Shown: positions 33,225-42,388 of the stretch, piece after piece
How positions within the stretch are numbered: position 1 is the stretch's first letter
Layout: the number at the start of each line of letters is the position of its first letter
Assembly (NCBI RefSeq): GCF_001278115.1
Contig: NZ_LIYD01000005.1
Span: forward strand, 1,308,551-1,372,550
Length of the DNA: 64,000 nucleotides
Source of the DNA: Flavobacterium akiainvivens
Lineage (GTDB): Bacteria; Bacteroidota; Bacteroidia; Flavobacteriales; Flavobacteriaceae
Direction: 5' to 3'
Made by a program: the position numbers and the translations under genes
Notes under the pieces: generated by a model
What the model saw: the letters and a program-made list of their open reading frames with translations, nothing else
Databases searched by the model: none
Told to the model about the DNA's origin: nothing

Positions 33225-35738
33225 ATGATTAAGAATATTTTTATCGCGTTTACCCTTTGCCTGGGGCTGATTGGGAGCCTTAGTGCACAGCACAAACCGC
33301 TGACCTGGTTTAATGGGAAAGACGCCGTTACCTACTCGCTTCAGGTAACCGATGCCCCCGTTATTAAAACCGCCACCGCCATGTTTACCGAAGACCTTAA
33401 ACAGGTAACCGGTTTTACCCCCCTACAGCAAAATCCTAACAAGGCAACCGTATGCATTGTGCAATATGATGCCAAACTTGCCCAAAAACTTAGAAAAGAA
33501 GGCGTGCCGGTAGACAGCCTTGCCACAAAACAGGATGCCTTTTATATAAAAGCACTACACAACCAGCTGCTGATTGTGGGCAGCGACGCCCGTGGCACAG
33601 CCTACGGTATTTTAGAGCTGTCGCGCCTGGCGGGGGTATCGCCGTGGTTATGGTGGGGCGATGCAACTCCGCTTAAGCAAAAAAAGCTTACCGTGGCGGG
33701 CAACTATGCTACTTTTCAGGCACCATCGGTGGAATACCGTGGTATTTTTATTAATGATGAAGACTGGTCTACCCGCCCGTGGAGTTCAAAAACGTTTGAC
33801 AAAGGCGAAGAAGGCCTGATATCGGCCAAGACGTATACCGAAATTTTTAAGCTGCTGCTAAGGCTTCGTGCCAACACCATATGGCCGGCCATGCACGAAA
33901 AAACAATTCCGTTTTACTTTGTGCCGGGTGCAAAGGAAGCGGCCGAAGCCTGTGGTATTGTGGTGGGCACATCGCACTGCGAACCCCTTATGCGCAACAG
34001 CGCCAGCGAGTGGGATGACGATAAACTGGGCCACTACAACTTTATAAACAACCACGATGTGGTAATGAACTACTGGGCAGACCGCCTTAAGCAGGTTAAG
34101 AGTTCGGCCACCGTGTTTACCATGGGTATGCGCGGCAAGCACGACAGCTATATGGAGGGCGTTACCACCCTGCAGGAACGTACTGATGCCCTGCAAAAGG
34201 TAATTTATGAACAGCGCGACCTGCTGGCTAAATACATTGATAAAGATGTAAATTCTATACCTCAACAGTTTGTACCCTATAAAGAGGTGCTTGACATTTA
34301 TGAAAACGGCGTTAACGTGCCCGAAGACATTATGCTAACCTGGTGCGATGATAACTACGGCTATATTACCCGCCTTAGCAATGCCGAAGAGCAAAAACGC
34401 AGCGGTGGTGCGGGCGTTTACTACCACCTGAGCTACTGGGGCCGCCCGCACGACTACCTGTGGCTTACCACAACACCTCCCGGGCTTATTTATAATGAGA
34501 TGAATGAGGCTTACAAACACAATGCAAAACGCCAGTGGATTGTAAACGTGCACGACCCCAAGATTGCAGCTTATGACATGGAGTTCTTTTTAGACCTGGC
34601 ATGGAATATTGAGTTTATTGGGCCGCAGGATATTAATAAGCACCTGGAAAACTGGCTGGTGCGCGAATTTGGCGCTAAAGCCGGCAAAAAACTGCTGCCT
34701 GCCATGCAGGGGCTGTACAACCAAAGCGCTATAAGAAGGCCTGAGTTTATGGGCTGGAGCAAGGTTGAGGAAGATAAAAAGAGCTACCCAAGGGGCTTTA
34801 CCCCTGTTGTGGACAGCGACCTGAGCCTGACAGAATTTGGCGGTGAGCTTGACCGTTACCTTGCCAACTACCAAGCTATAAAGAACATAGTAATTGATGC
34901 CGAAAAAGACATTGACCCATTGCGCAAAGATGCGTTTTTCGCGATTATAAAATACCCGGTGTTTGGCGCATCGGCCATGGCGGTAAAATGGCTTGAAAAC
35001 CAGCGTGCCAATACCATTGCCGCTAACCTGCCGCAGGATAAATGGGTCACAAGCAAAGAGTTAATTGATGCCTGCGCCAAAAGCCGGAATGCCTATAACG
35101 AGATTATTAGCCTTACCGACTATTACAACAATACCATGAGCGGCGGAAAATGGCAGCATGCTATGAGCCCTAATCCGCGTGGCCTGTATGTGTTTGACGC
35201 ACCCAAACTGCCGCAACTGCCACAAGGTATTATTGAAAAGGCAACACCGACACCATATACCGCCGGGCAAAAAGCCGTGGTAAACCCTAAAGAAGTGATT
35301 GCCCAAAACGCTGCTGATTTTACCAAATCTGCCGGAACCGTACAGCCCATACAGCTGCTGGGGCATAGTGCCAATGCGGTTAGCGTGGCCAAAGGCGCTT
35401 CGGTTACGTTTGAGTTTGAAATCCAGGCCGAAGGCGAAGCGCTGCTGCGCACTGCCGTAATACCTACGCATCCCAACAACAAGGGCGATATTCGGTTTAG
35501 TGTGCAGATTGACAACGAAACCCCGCAGGTGTGTTCGTTTAAAGAAGGCTTCAGGACCGACCCGTGGAAAGAAAACGTATTGCGCGGACAGGCCATAAGG
35601 CAAACCAAACACAACCTGACCAAAGGCAAACACACGCTAACCATTACTGCCTTTGACGACCACGTGGTAATAGACCAGTGGATGCTGGACTTTGAGCACG
35701 AGCGAATGTTTTATATGTTCCCGGTTGAGAGGAAATAA
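33225..35738 (+). CDS. GH115 alpha-glucuronidase
   Basis: An 837-residue secreted enzyme from MIKNIFIAFTLCLG (signal ending SAQ). The in-frame ATG at 33186 overlaps the -7 element of its promoter and is not used. The N-terminal domain (VGSDARGTAYGILELSRLAGVSPWLWWGDATP) and the barrel segments YRGIFINDEDW, LLRLRANTIWPAMHE, GTSHCEPLMRN and WCDDNYGYI are GH115 hallmarks; a C-terminal sandwich ends with a beta-rich module. Known members remove alpha-1,2-linked (4-O-methyl)glucuronate from xylan. No xylanase is seen nearby, so the target here may be a glucuronylated pectic or arabinogalactan side chain. It is a single-gene unit ended by a bidirectional terminator. Confidence 0.92.
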   Translation: MIKNIFIAFTLCLGLIGSLSAQHKPLTWFNGKDAVTYSLQVTDAPVIKTATAMFTEDLKQVTGFTPLQQNPNKATVCIVQYDAKLAQKLRKEGVPVDSLATKQDAFYIKALHNQLLIVGSDARGTAYGILELSRLAGVSPWLWWGDATPLKQKKLTVAGNYATFQAPSVEYRGIFINDEDWSTRPWSSKTFDKGEEGLISAKTYTEIFKLLLRLRANTIWPAMHEKTIPFYFVPGAKEAAEACGIVVGTSHCEPLMRNSASEWDDDKLGHYNFINNHDVVMNYWADRLKQVKSSATVFTMGMRGKHDSYMEGVTTLQERTDALQKVIYEQRDLLAKYIDKDVNSIPQQFVPYKEVLDIYENGVNVPEDIMLTWCDDNYGYITRLSNAEEQKRSGGAGVYYHLSYWGRPHDYLWLTTTPPGLIYNEMNEAYKHNAKRQWIVNVHDPKIAAYDMEFFLDLAWNIEFIGPQDINKHLENWLVREFGAKAGKKLLPAMQGLYNQSAIRRPEFMGWSKVEEDKKSYPRGFTPVVDSDLSLTEFGGELDRYLANYQAIKNIVIDAEKDIDPLRKDAFFAIIKYPVFGASAMAVKWLENQRANTIAANLPQDKWVTSKELIDACAKSRNAYNEIISLTDYYNNTMSGGKWQHAMSPNPRGLYVFDAPKLPQLPQGIIEKATPTPYTAGQKAVVNPKEVIAQNAADFTKSAGTVQPIQLLGHSANAVSVAKGASVTFEFEIQAEGEALLRTAVIPTHPNNKGDIRFSVQIDNETPQVCSFKEGFRTDPWKENVLRGQAIRQTKHNLTKGKHTLTITAFDDHVVIDQWMLDFEHERMFYMFPVERK

Positions 35739-35789
35739 AACCGTGTAGGGGGTGGCATATTTACAGAAAATTAAGAAATCATTATTCAG

Positions 35790-35842
35790 AGTCCCGGAGG
35801 GACGGAATAGAATTATGATCATATACCGTCCCTACAGGACTC
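35790..35842. repeat. Dispersed repeat related to the one at 5229-5384
   Basis: AGTCCCGGAGGGACGG (35790-35805) is mirrored by CCGTCCCTACAGGACT (35826-35841) with three mismatches. The right arm read on the minus strand, GAGTCCTGTAGGGACGGTAT, differs by two bases from GAGTCCCGTAGGGACGGCAT at 5278. Both loci therefore carry members of one repeat family. It lies between convergent GH115 and GH42. Confidence 0.6.
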
Positions 35843-35894
35843 AATGACAACCGGAATGCTGTTTCTATAAATATGCCGCTTCTAACGAAGCTAA

Positions 35895-35919
35895 AAAGGG
35901 TAGCCACTGGCTACCCTTT
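35895..35919. terminator. Bidirectional terminator between GH115 and GH42
   Basis: A perfect 11-base stem (AAAGGGTAGCC, 35895-35905; GGCTACCCTTT, 35909-35919) with a three-base loop. A T tract of five follows on the minus strand and a shorter one on the plus strand, so it can end both convergent genes. Confidence 0.75.
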
Positions 35920-35937
35920 CTAATATCCCAAAAAATA

Positions 35938-38013
35938 TTACTTCTTGATTTTCCACACCACAACCCCGGCAGCGGGCAATGTGGGTTTGCCTATAAGCAC
36001 TTCGGCACCGGCGGGTATCTTAACCTCATACGGGGTGTCAGCATAGTTCATGGCAATGCCAAAACCATCGCGGTACTCTACAATCACGCCCGGCGGGTAG
36101 TTTTCAACCGGTATATTAAGCTGGTTGTATAGCTTAGTCAATACGGCCTGCTCAAGGTCGCCCGTATTACTATCCGGCCCCACATAGGTCACCGTACCCT
36201 TACCCAGCGTACGGAACGTTACGGCAGGTTTACCGGCATAAAAATCGCCCTGGTAGGTAGCCCAGGTTTTGGTGCTGCCTGTTGGCTTCAGCACATCGCC
36301 CCAGCTGGTCCAGGTATATTGTTTGCCGTCCATACTCACATTGTCGGGCGCGTGGGGCTTCAGCAGGTCATAAAACTCAATCTCAGCGCCAATAAGCGGG
36401 TAAATAGGCTCAGCGTGTTTTGCCTGCCACAGGTGCCCCTGCTCATCCTGGTGGCCACTACGGGTAGACAGCACCAGGTTACCGCCATTACTGGCATAAT
36501 CCGTAAACTTTTTAATCAGCTGCCTGCTCATTTGCTGGTAGGCAGGTACCACAATCACAGGATATTGGGCAAAATCCATACTATCGCGAATAAAGTCAAC
36601 CGGTGCGCCAAAGCCTTTCAGGGTTTTGTAATATTTCAGCACGTGGGCTTCGGTATCCCACAGGTTGGTTTGCTTGTTCTGGTTGATGGCCACGGTGTTA
36701 TCAGGGTCATATAAAATGGCTGTTTTACGCTTTTGATATTCGGCGGGAACCGTGCCCTTAGCATAGTTTTTGCGCAGCACTTTAATTTCCTTAATAAACT
36801 CCTCAAATTCAAGTCCGCCGCGGGTTGGGGTAACGCCATCTGTCCCTAAAATACCGGCGTGATACTGCTCATAGCCATAAATAGGCGCACGGAAACGGTA
36901 GGTACAGGTTAGTTTGCTGCCCCCTGCAAACACGTGCCACAGCCACAGGCGCACCGCACCGGGCAGGGGTTGTGAGTTGATACTGCCCCAGTTAACCTGG
37001 CCGGGCTGCAGTTCCATAACGCCATACAGTGGCGACAGTGGCCTGAAATAATCGTTAGCCATGGCAATGCGCGAGTATTCGCCTGTGCGGTAGCCCTTTA
37101 GGCCCGTACCGTTGTGCTCTCCATACACCATATAGCGGGTATAGGTAACAAAATCAAGGGCTTTGCTGTTGCCAATGTAGCGCGCATCATAATTGGGTAT
37201 GTAATTAGATGTAATCCATTGTTTAGAAGCAATTTTAGCAATGGTTTTGGCCTGTTCGTCAAGAAAAGTGGCGGTTTCGTTATCGCAAAAACGGCTGTGG
37301 TCAAGGCGCTGGTACAGGTTCATGCCCCACTGGCTGTGCTGCGGTATGTTTATCTGGTCGAACGTGGTATAGGTATTGCTCCAAAAGTTGGTACCCCACG
37401 ATTTATTAAGGGCATCTATGGTCTTATACTTATCCTTCAGCCACAGACGGAAACGTTTTTGGGCATCCGGGCCGTAATCTACATTGCTTGCGGGTTCATT
37501 ATCAAGCTGCCAGCCAATAATGCGGGAGTCGTTACCGTAGTGTTTGGCCTGTTCGGTAATCATTTTCATCGAATAAGACCTGTAAAACTCATTACTAAAC
37601 GAGGCATGCTGACGCGAACCGTGGTCCATATAAGTGCCGTCTTCCCTCATTTTGAGTATCTCAGGGTGCTTACGCGTAAGCCAAACGGGCGGCGTGGCGG
37701 TAGACGTACACATAATTACCTTAAGCTTGTACTTGGCGGCCAGGGCAACGGCACGGTCGAGCCAGGCAAAGTCATATTTGCCCTCTTCAGGTTCCAACTG
37801 TGTCCAGGCAAATTCGGCAAAATGGGTAAACTCAAAACCCATATCGGCCATTTTTTTAAAATCACGATCCCATTGGGTTTCATCCCAGTGTTCGGGGTAA
37901 TAATAAGCCCCCACCGTGGTAAGTTCTTTTTCGGGAAAAAAATCAGTTGCCTTTTGTGCCACACAGTTTGCGAAAACGAAGACCAAAAGTGAAATATTAA
38001 GCAGTTTTTTCAT
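35938..38013 (-). CDS. GH42 beta-galactosidase
   Basis: A 691-residue secreted enzyme with signal peptide (about residues 1-20). The N-terminal TIM barrel has YYYPEHWDETQWDRDFKKMADMGF, the acid/base in GWQLDNEP (N172, E173) and the nucleophile in VMELQPGQVNWG (E334). A trimerisation-like glutamine amidotransferase-fold domain (about 430-620, PVIVVPAYQQMS) and a short C-terminal domain complete the GH42 architecture. It hydrolyses beta-1,4 or beta-1,3/6-galactosides, fitting RG-I galactan or arabinogalactan debris. It is the last gene of the GH28-led operon. Confidence 0.92.
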   Translation of the reverse strand: MKKLLNISLLVFVFANCVAQKATDFFPEKELTTVGAYYYPEHWDETQWDRDFKKMADMGFEFTHFAEFAWTQLEPEEGKYDFAWLDRAVALAAKYKLKVIMCTSTATPPVWLTRKHPEILKMREDGTYMDHGSRQHASFSNEFYRSYSMKMITEQAKHYGNDSRIIGWQLDNEPASNVDYGPDAQKRFRLWLKDKYKTIDALNKSWGTNFWSNTYTTFDQINIPQHSQWGMNLYQRLDHSRFCDNETATFLDEQAKTIAKIASKQWITSNYIPNYDARYIGNSKALDFVTYTRYMVYGEHNGTGLKGYRTGEYSRIAMANDYFRPLSPLYGVMELQPGQVNWGSINSQPLPGAVRLWLWHVFAGGSKLTCTYRFRAPIYGYEQYHAGILGTDGVTPTRGGLEFEEFIKEIKVLRKNYAKGTVPAEYQKRKTAILYDPDNTVAINQNKQTNLWDTEAHVLKYYKTLKGFGAPVDFIRDSMDFAQYPVIVVPAYQQMSRQLIKKFTDYASNGGNLVLSTRSGHQDEQGHLWQAKHAEPIYPLIGAEIEFYDLLKPHAPDNVSMDGKQYTWTSWGDVLKPTGSTKTWATYQGDFYAGKPAVTFRTLGKGTVTYVGPDSNTGDLEQAVLTKLYNQLNIPVENYPPGVIVEYRDGFGIAMNYADTPYEVKIPAGAEVLIGKPTLPAAGVVVWKIKK

Positions 38014-38037
38014 GTTTTAACAGCGTTTGGTTTGCGG

Positions 38038-39564
38038 TTACAATTTTAAGGTTTTTATGCTTTTGTACTCTTTATCTTTCAGGTTATTTATCCTGAAAAT
38101 GCTAAGGTTGGTAACATCCTTAAGGTCAAAAACGGGTATACCGGGCATTGTTTCAACCTGAATATCAGACAGATGAACACCTTTTACATCTTCAATAACA
38201 AATGCGGGGCGGTAATCCCGGTTTTCAAACTCGAGGGTTATGTGGCGCATACTGATATTTTTTGCATGACGGATGTAAAATCCCCATGCAGGTATTTTCC
38301 CAAACTCTTGAGGGTCAGGATAAACGGTTTCTTTTTCGGGTACTACCACCGCACCCTGCTCTTTGGTGCCACCGCCCTTTATACGGATGTAAACATTGCT
38401 AAACACCACATCTTCAACATCATAACCGGGTATACCCATAATCATTGAGGCATATTGTGGGTTATTAGCTGTAACTACCACGTTATCAACCAATATCCGT
38501 TTACAACTACCGGGTTTGGCATCCTTTGGGCCGCGCATACGGCTGCCCAGACGAAGGAAGAACGGCGCATTAAGGATGTCATCCATCACTATGTTGCTGA
38601 CTGTAATATTCTCAAGCACAGCACCATCCACTGTTTCAAGAGCCAATCCGCGGCAATGCTGAAAGGTACAGTTTGATATAGTAATGTTTCTGAATGCCCC
38701 GTTAGATTCGGTACCCAGTTTAATGCGGCCTGTAACTACCCCTTTATCAGGCGCTTGCAGTTGCGTGGTTTGGTAAGTACCATCAAGAAACGTACCCTCA
38801 TCATAACCGTATACAGCACAGTTGGTTATGGTAACATTTTCGGTTGGCGCTGCATAACCCAATGCATACGAAGCTTTTAGCACCAGTGCGTCATCATTTG
38901 GCGAATTGAGCGAGCAGTCGCTTACCCGCACATGGCGGCAGCAGTCGATATCTATGGCATCGCGGTTGGTGTCTATCTTTAAGTTATTGATGGTCAGGTT
39001 ATCCACACCCGTAGCCAGTATAGCAAAGTGCCCGCCGTGGAGTACGGTAAAGTCGCGGAGCAGCACATTTCGGCACTTTTTGAGGGAAATTGCCTTGTTG
39101 CCCAGCCCCGGCTTTGGGTCGCCCCATTTTTGAAGGCCTTTGCCATAAATGCGGCCGGGGCCAATGATGGAAACACCATCTAAATCCTCACCCCAAATAA
39201 GGCTGTTGCGAAAATGGCTATGCCCAAAATCCTGATAATGAAGCGAATCGCCCCATATATTTGGCTCGGGGTCGTCATACTTACCACTATGTTCCTGCAT
39301 ATTTGCGGCGATGATGGTGCAGCCTGCATCAAGGTAGAGGGTTATATTGCTCTTAAGCCTGATTGAGAAGCTAAGGTATTTACCGGCAGGGAAATAGACC
39401 GTACCACCGCCTGCCTGGGAAGCTTTACTAATGGCTGCGTTTACAGCCTCTGTATCAAGGGTTTTGCCATCGCCTTTGGCCCCAAAATCCCGTACATTAA
39501 AGTGTGTATTTGGAAATGAAAAAACTGTAAATGAAACCAATAGCAGTACGTATAAGGCTCTCAT
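38038..39564 (-). CDS. GH28-family beta-helix enzyme with atypical active site
   Basis: A 508-residue secreted parallel beta-helix (signal peptide about 1-17). VRDFGAKGDGKTLDTEAVNAAI and AGGGTVYFPAGKYL mark the polygalacturonase N-cap. Catalytic aspartates are in NRDAID (200-205) and NDD (223-225). Where canonical GH28 has GHG, this protein reads TGRIKLGTES (278-287), so the usual histidine is missing while the GxES part is kept. It may be a rhamnogalacturonan- or xylogalacturonan-acting GH28 with changed specificity. It lies only one base after the next GH28 gene. Confidence 0.82.
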   Translation of the reverse strand: MRALYVLLLVSFTVFSFPNTHFNVRDFGAKGDGKTLDTEAVNAAISKASQAGGGTVYFPAGKYLSFSIRLKSNITLYLDAGCTIIAANMQEHSGKYDDPEPNIWGDSLHYQDFGHSHFRNSLIWGEDLDGVSIIGPGRIYGKGLQKWGDPKPGLGNKAISLKKCRNVLLRDFTVLHGGHFAILATGVDNLTINNLKIDTNRDAIDIDCCRHVRVSDCSLNSPNDDALVLKASYALGYAAPTENVTITNCAVYGYDEGTFLDGTYQTTQLQAPDKGVVTGRIKLGTESNGAFRNITISNCTFQHCRGLALETVDGAVLENITVSNIVMDDILNAPFFLRLGSRMRGPKDAKPGSCKRILVDNVVVTANNPQYASMIMGIPGYDVEDVVFSNVYIRIKGGGTKEQGAVVVPEKETVYPDPQEFGKIPAWGFYIRHAKNISMRHITLEFENRDYRPAFVIEDVKGVHLSDIQVETMPGIPVFDLKDVTNLSIFRINNLKDKEYKSIKTLKL

Positions 39565-39565
39565 A

Positions 39566-41224
39566 CTATTGTTTTTTAAGTGTAACTGCCTTATTGTTAA
39601 CCTCCTGCCCTACTTTCAGCTTTTCTTTACCATAAGCCGACTGTAAACTTATATTGGACGACTTAGTGCCCGACACTTCAAAAACAGTAGCATTATCTCC
39701 TGATTTAAAACCGGTTACCAATACATTCTTTACATTTTTAAGGATAAGCGCAGGGCCCTGCTGTGCAAAAACAGTAACGTTTTTAAGCGTTATTTTTTCA
39801 GATTCCACCAGTTCGGCCCCAAGCTTTGAGTGTACCGTAATACTCTCAATATTAATATTTTCTATATTTTTTTCGGGAAGACCGTTAAAGAACATCGCCT
39901 TATTGGCACCACTGCACACCAGGTTTTTTACATATATGTTGCGGAATACCGGCGTGGTTTCGTCAACCTTTGGCAAAACTTCGGTTTTAGGGGTAACATC
40001 GCCATCCTCAAGGGTTTCAACCGCTGATTTCCCCCCATAATACAGGTCGAATAAAAAGGGTTCGGTGGTAATGTCAAACATGCTGATATCAGATATATAG
40101 ATGTTTTCAACTACGCCGCCCCTGCCCCGTTTGCTCTTAAAGCGCAGGCCCACATCAGTACCCAGAAACTGGCAGTTTGACACCGAGATATTGCGCACCC
40201 CTCCGGACATTTCGCTGCCTACCACAAAGCCGCCATGCCCTTTAAACACCGTGCAGTTGTTTACAATTACGTTCTCACAAGCCATAGCGCGGCGGCGGCC
40301 GTCTTCATCCTTACCTGACTTTATACAAATACCGTCATCACCGGCATCAAAGGTGCTGTTTACTATAATTGCGTTTTTACACGACTCTAAATCAAGGGCA
40401 TCGCCGTTTTGGGCATAGGCCGGGTTGCGCGCCTTAATACCGTCTATAATAACATTTTCGCACATTAGTGGGTGTATGTTCCAGGCAGGCGAATTCTGGA
40501 AAATAACGCCCTGTAGGTACACGTTTTTACACTCCTGGAGGCTAACCATTACCGGGCGCAGAAAGTCGCGTATAGAGGCCCATTCGGCATCTGTGGTAAG
40601 GTTGCGCGGTACGTTCATATCGCTAAGCGAATCGCCCCTGAAATACTGTTTTGAGGGCATCCAGTAATCGGCACGCTTAAACACACCGCCGTTAGACGTA
40701 GCCTGTTTCCAAAACTTATCTGACACCTTGTCCTTCTTTAAAGGCCTCCAATACTGGCCGTTGCCGTCTATGGCTCCATTGCCTGTTATGGCTATATTGG
40801 TTTGCCCCTTAGCCCAGATGGGCGACTGGCAGCGGCGGCTGTCTAACCCCTCAAACGAGGTTTTTATGATGGGATACAGGTCTTTATCCGGTGAAAAAAG
40901 GATAACAGCACCGGCCTCAAGGTGCAGGTTTATGTTACTTTTAAGCACTATGGGGCCTGTAAACCACACCCCGGGCGGCACTATAAGTTTGCCGCCGCCT
41001 TTAGCCTTAAGTGCCTCAATGGCTTTAGCAAACGGCTGTGTATTAAGGGTTACGCCATCGCCCACGCCGCCAAAATCTTTCAGGTTAACCTGATAATCAG
41101 GGAAAACCGGCTGTGTTAGCTCCGGCATTTTAAACGGCAGGTTTTTGTACAGGTAACTATAATCTGTTTGGGAGAACCCTAAACAGACTGTAAAACAAGC
41201 AAGTAACAACAGTAATTTTTTCAT
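39566..41224 (-). CDS. GH28 exo-polygalacturonase-like enzyme
   Basis: A 552-residue secreted enzyme starting at MKKLLLLLACF (signal to about residue 19); the upstream ATG at 41284 lies inside the neighbouring GH105 gene and adds 20 unrelated residues. All GH28 motifs are intact: NGDALD (273-278), AGDDG (294-298), KGHGG (328-332) and GSE (336-338), followed by RFKSKRGRGG, which binds substrate carboxylates. The extra N-terminal segment before the helix and the long loop around 160-215 resemble exo-acting members. It would release galacturonate from homogalacturonan or RG-I ends in the periplasm. Confidence 0.91.
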   Translation of the reverse strand: MKKLLLLLACFTVCLGFSQTDYSYLYKNLPFKMPELTQPVFPDYQVNLKDFGGVGDGVTLNTQPFAKAIEALKAKGGGKLIVPPGVWFTGPIVLKSNINLHLEAGAVILFSPDKDLYPIIKTSFEGLDSRRCQSPIWAKGQTNIAITGNGAIDGNGQYWRPLKKDKVSDKFWKQATSNGGVFKRADYWMPSKQYFRGDSLSDMNVPRNLTTDAEWASIRDFLRPVMVSLQECKNVYLQGVIFQNSPAWNIHPLMCENVIIDGIKARNPAYAQNGDALDLESCKNAIIVNSTFDAGDDGICIKSGKDEDGRRRAMACENVIVNNCTVFKGHGGFVVGSEMSGGVRNISVSNCQFLGTDVGLRFKSKRGRGGVVENIYISDISMFDITTEPFLFDLYYGGKSAVETLEDGDVTPKTEVLPKVDETTPVFRNIYVKNLVCSGANKAMFFNGLPEKNIENINIESITVHSKLGAELVESEKITLKNVTVFAQQGPALILKNVKNVLVTGFKSGDNATVFEVSGTKSSNISLQSAYGKEKLKVGQEVNNKAVTLKKQ

Positions 41225-41231
41225 ATCTAAT

Positions 41232-42386
41232 TTATTTTCCCAGCTCAAGGCAGCCCATAATAAAAGGGGCCGTTGCCTTGGCATCGTTATCGCGAATGCG
41301 TTCGTTTACATAATATTCAAAGCTGCCATCGCGGTATGGCGAACCGCCCAAACCGGCTACGGCACAGCATTTTGTGAGCGTGAGTGTATCGTCAGCATTT
41401 TTCACTATCAGGTTATCCATCAAGCCGTTATATGCCTTTTCGGCCACTTTTTTGTATCTGGCATCTATATAGCCTTTGTTTACTGCTTTTGCATAACCGT
41501 ACATAAACATAGAGGAAGCCGAAGCCTCGAGGTAATTGCCTGATTGTGTGCCCTTATCTACCACCTGGTACCAAAGGCCGGTTTTATCCTGGTATTTTTC
41601 AAGGCTTGCCGCGAGGCCCTGTATTATTTTTATAAGTTCCTGCCGTTTAGGGTGTTCATTGGGGATGTAGTCCAGCACGTCTACCAGCGCCATATACCAC
41701 CAGCCTATACTCCTGCCCCAAAAATTGGGCGACTGACCTGTGGCCGGGTTTGCCCATTTTTGCGACTTGCTCTCGTCCCAGGCGTGGTAATACAACCCGG
41801 TTTTGGCATCATACGTATGCTTAGCGCAGATAAGAAACTGATTTACAACATCGTCTATAAGTTCTGGCTTATTAAAAGTTACCGCATATTGTGCCAGGAA
41901 TGGTGCCCCCATATACAGCCCATCGAGCCATATCTGGTGCTGGTAAATAAGCTTGTGCCAGTAGCCTCCCTCCAGCGTACGGGGGTGGTTTTTCATTTGC
42001 TCCACCAGCCTGTCCATAGCCAGCCTGTATTTTTCGTTACCCGTTTGTTTGTACACATCAAACAGCACCTTGCCGGAGTTTATGTAATCAATATTGTAGG
42101 TTTCAGGCTTGTACAGGTGTATGTCGCCTTTATAGTTAATAACTGTATCAGCCCATTTTACAACATAATCCAGGTATTTAGGGTTATTGGTTTGCTTCCA
42201 TACCTTAAGCATAGACAGGCAGCCCAGCCCCTGCGAATAGCCAAAATACAGCCTGCTGCCGTGGTCAATCTGCCATGCCTGCGGAAAACGTTTCATCTCT
42301 GAATCGGCAAACTGTATAGCCGTCTTTTGCGCTGAGGCAGAAAATGTTGCCAATAGTATGACAAGAATATATATGTGTTTCTTCAT
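41232..42386 (-). CDS. GH105 unsaturated rhamnogalacturonyl hydrolase
   Basis: A 384-residue secreted (alpha/alpha)6 enzyme from MKKHIYILVILLATFSASAQ; an upstream ATG at 42485 lies within the preceding gene and is rejected. The motif HQIWLDGLYMGAPFLAQYA places the general acid at D155. PNFWGRSIGWWYMALVDVLDYIP and SGNYLEASASSMFMYGYAKAVNKGYID are close to the best-studied GH105 proteins. It completes degradation of lyase-produced oligosaccharides. Distances of 2 bp and 7 bp to its neighbours show one operon. Confidence 0.92.
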   Translation of the reverse strand: MKKHIYILVILLATFSASAQKTAIQFADSEMKRFPQAWQIDHGSRLYFGYSQGLGCLSMLKVWKQTNNPKYLDYVVKWADTVINYKGDIHLYKPETYNIDYINSGKVLFDVYKQTGNEKYRLAMDRLVEQMKNHPRTLEGGYWHKLIYQHQIWLDGLYMGAPFLAQYAVTFNKPELIDDVVNQFLICAKHTYDAKTGLYYHAWDESKSQKWANPATGQSPNFWGRSIGWWYMALVDVLDYIPNEHPKRQELIKIIQGLAASLEKYQDKTGLWYQVVDKGTQSGNYLEASASSMFMYGYAKAVNKGYIDARYKKVAEKAYNGLMDNLIVKNADDTLTLTKCCAVAGLGGSPYRDGSFEYYVNERIRDNDAKATAPFIMGCLELGK

Positions 42387-42388
42387 AA

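Noticed and set aside
37114..37992. Long plus-strand open frames opposite GH42 (and similar ones opposite rhaT, GH105 and GH28 genes)
   Set aside because: They are antisense to genes with intact catalytic motifs and show no domain of their own.
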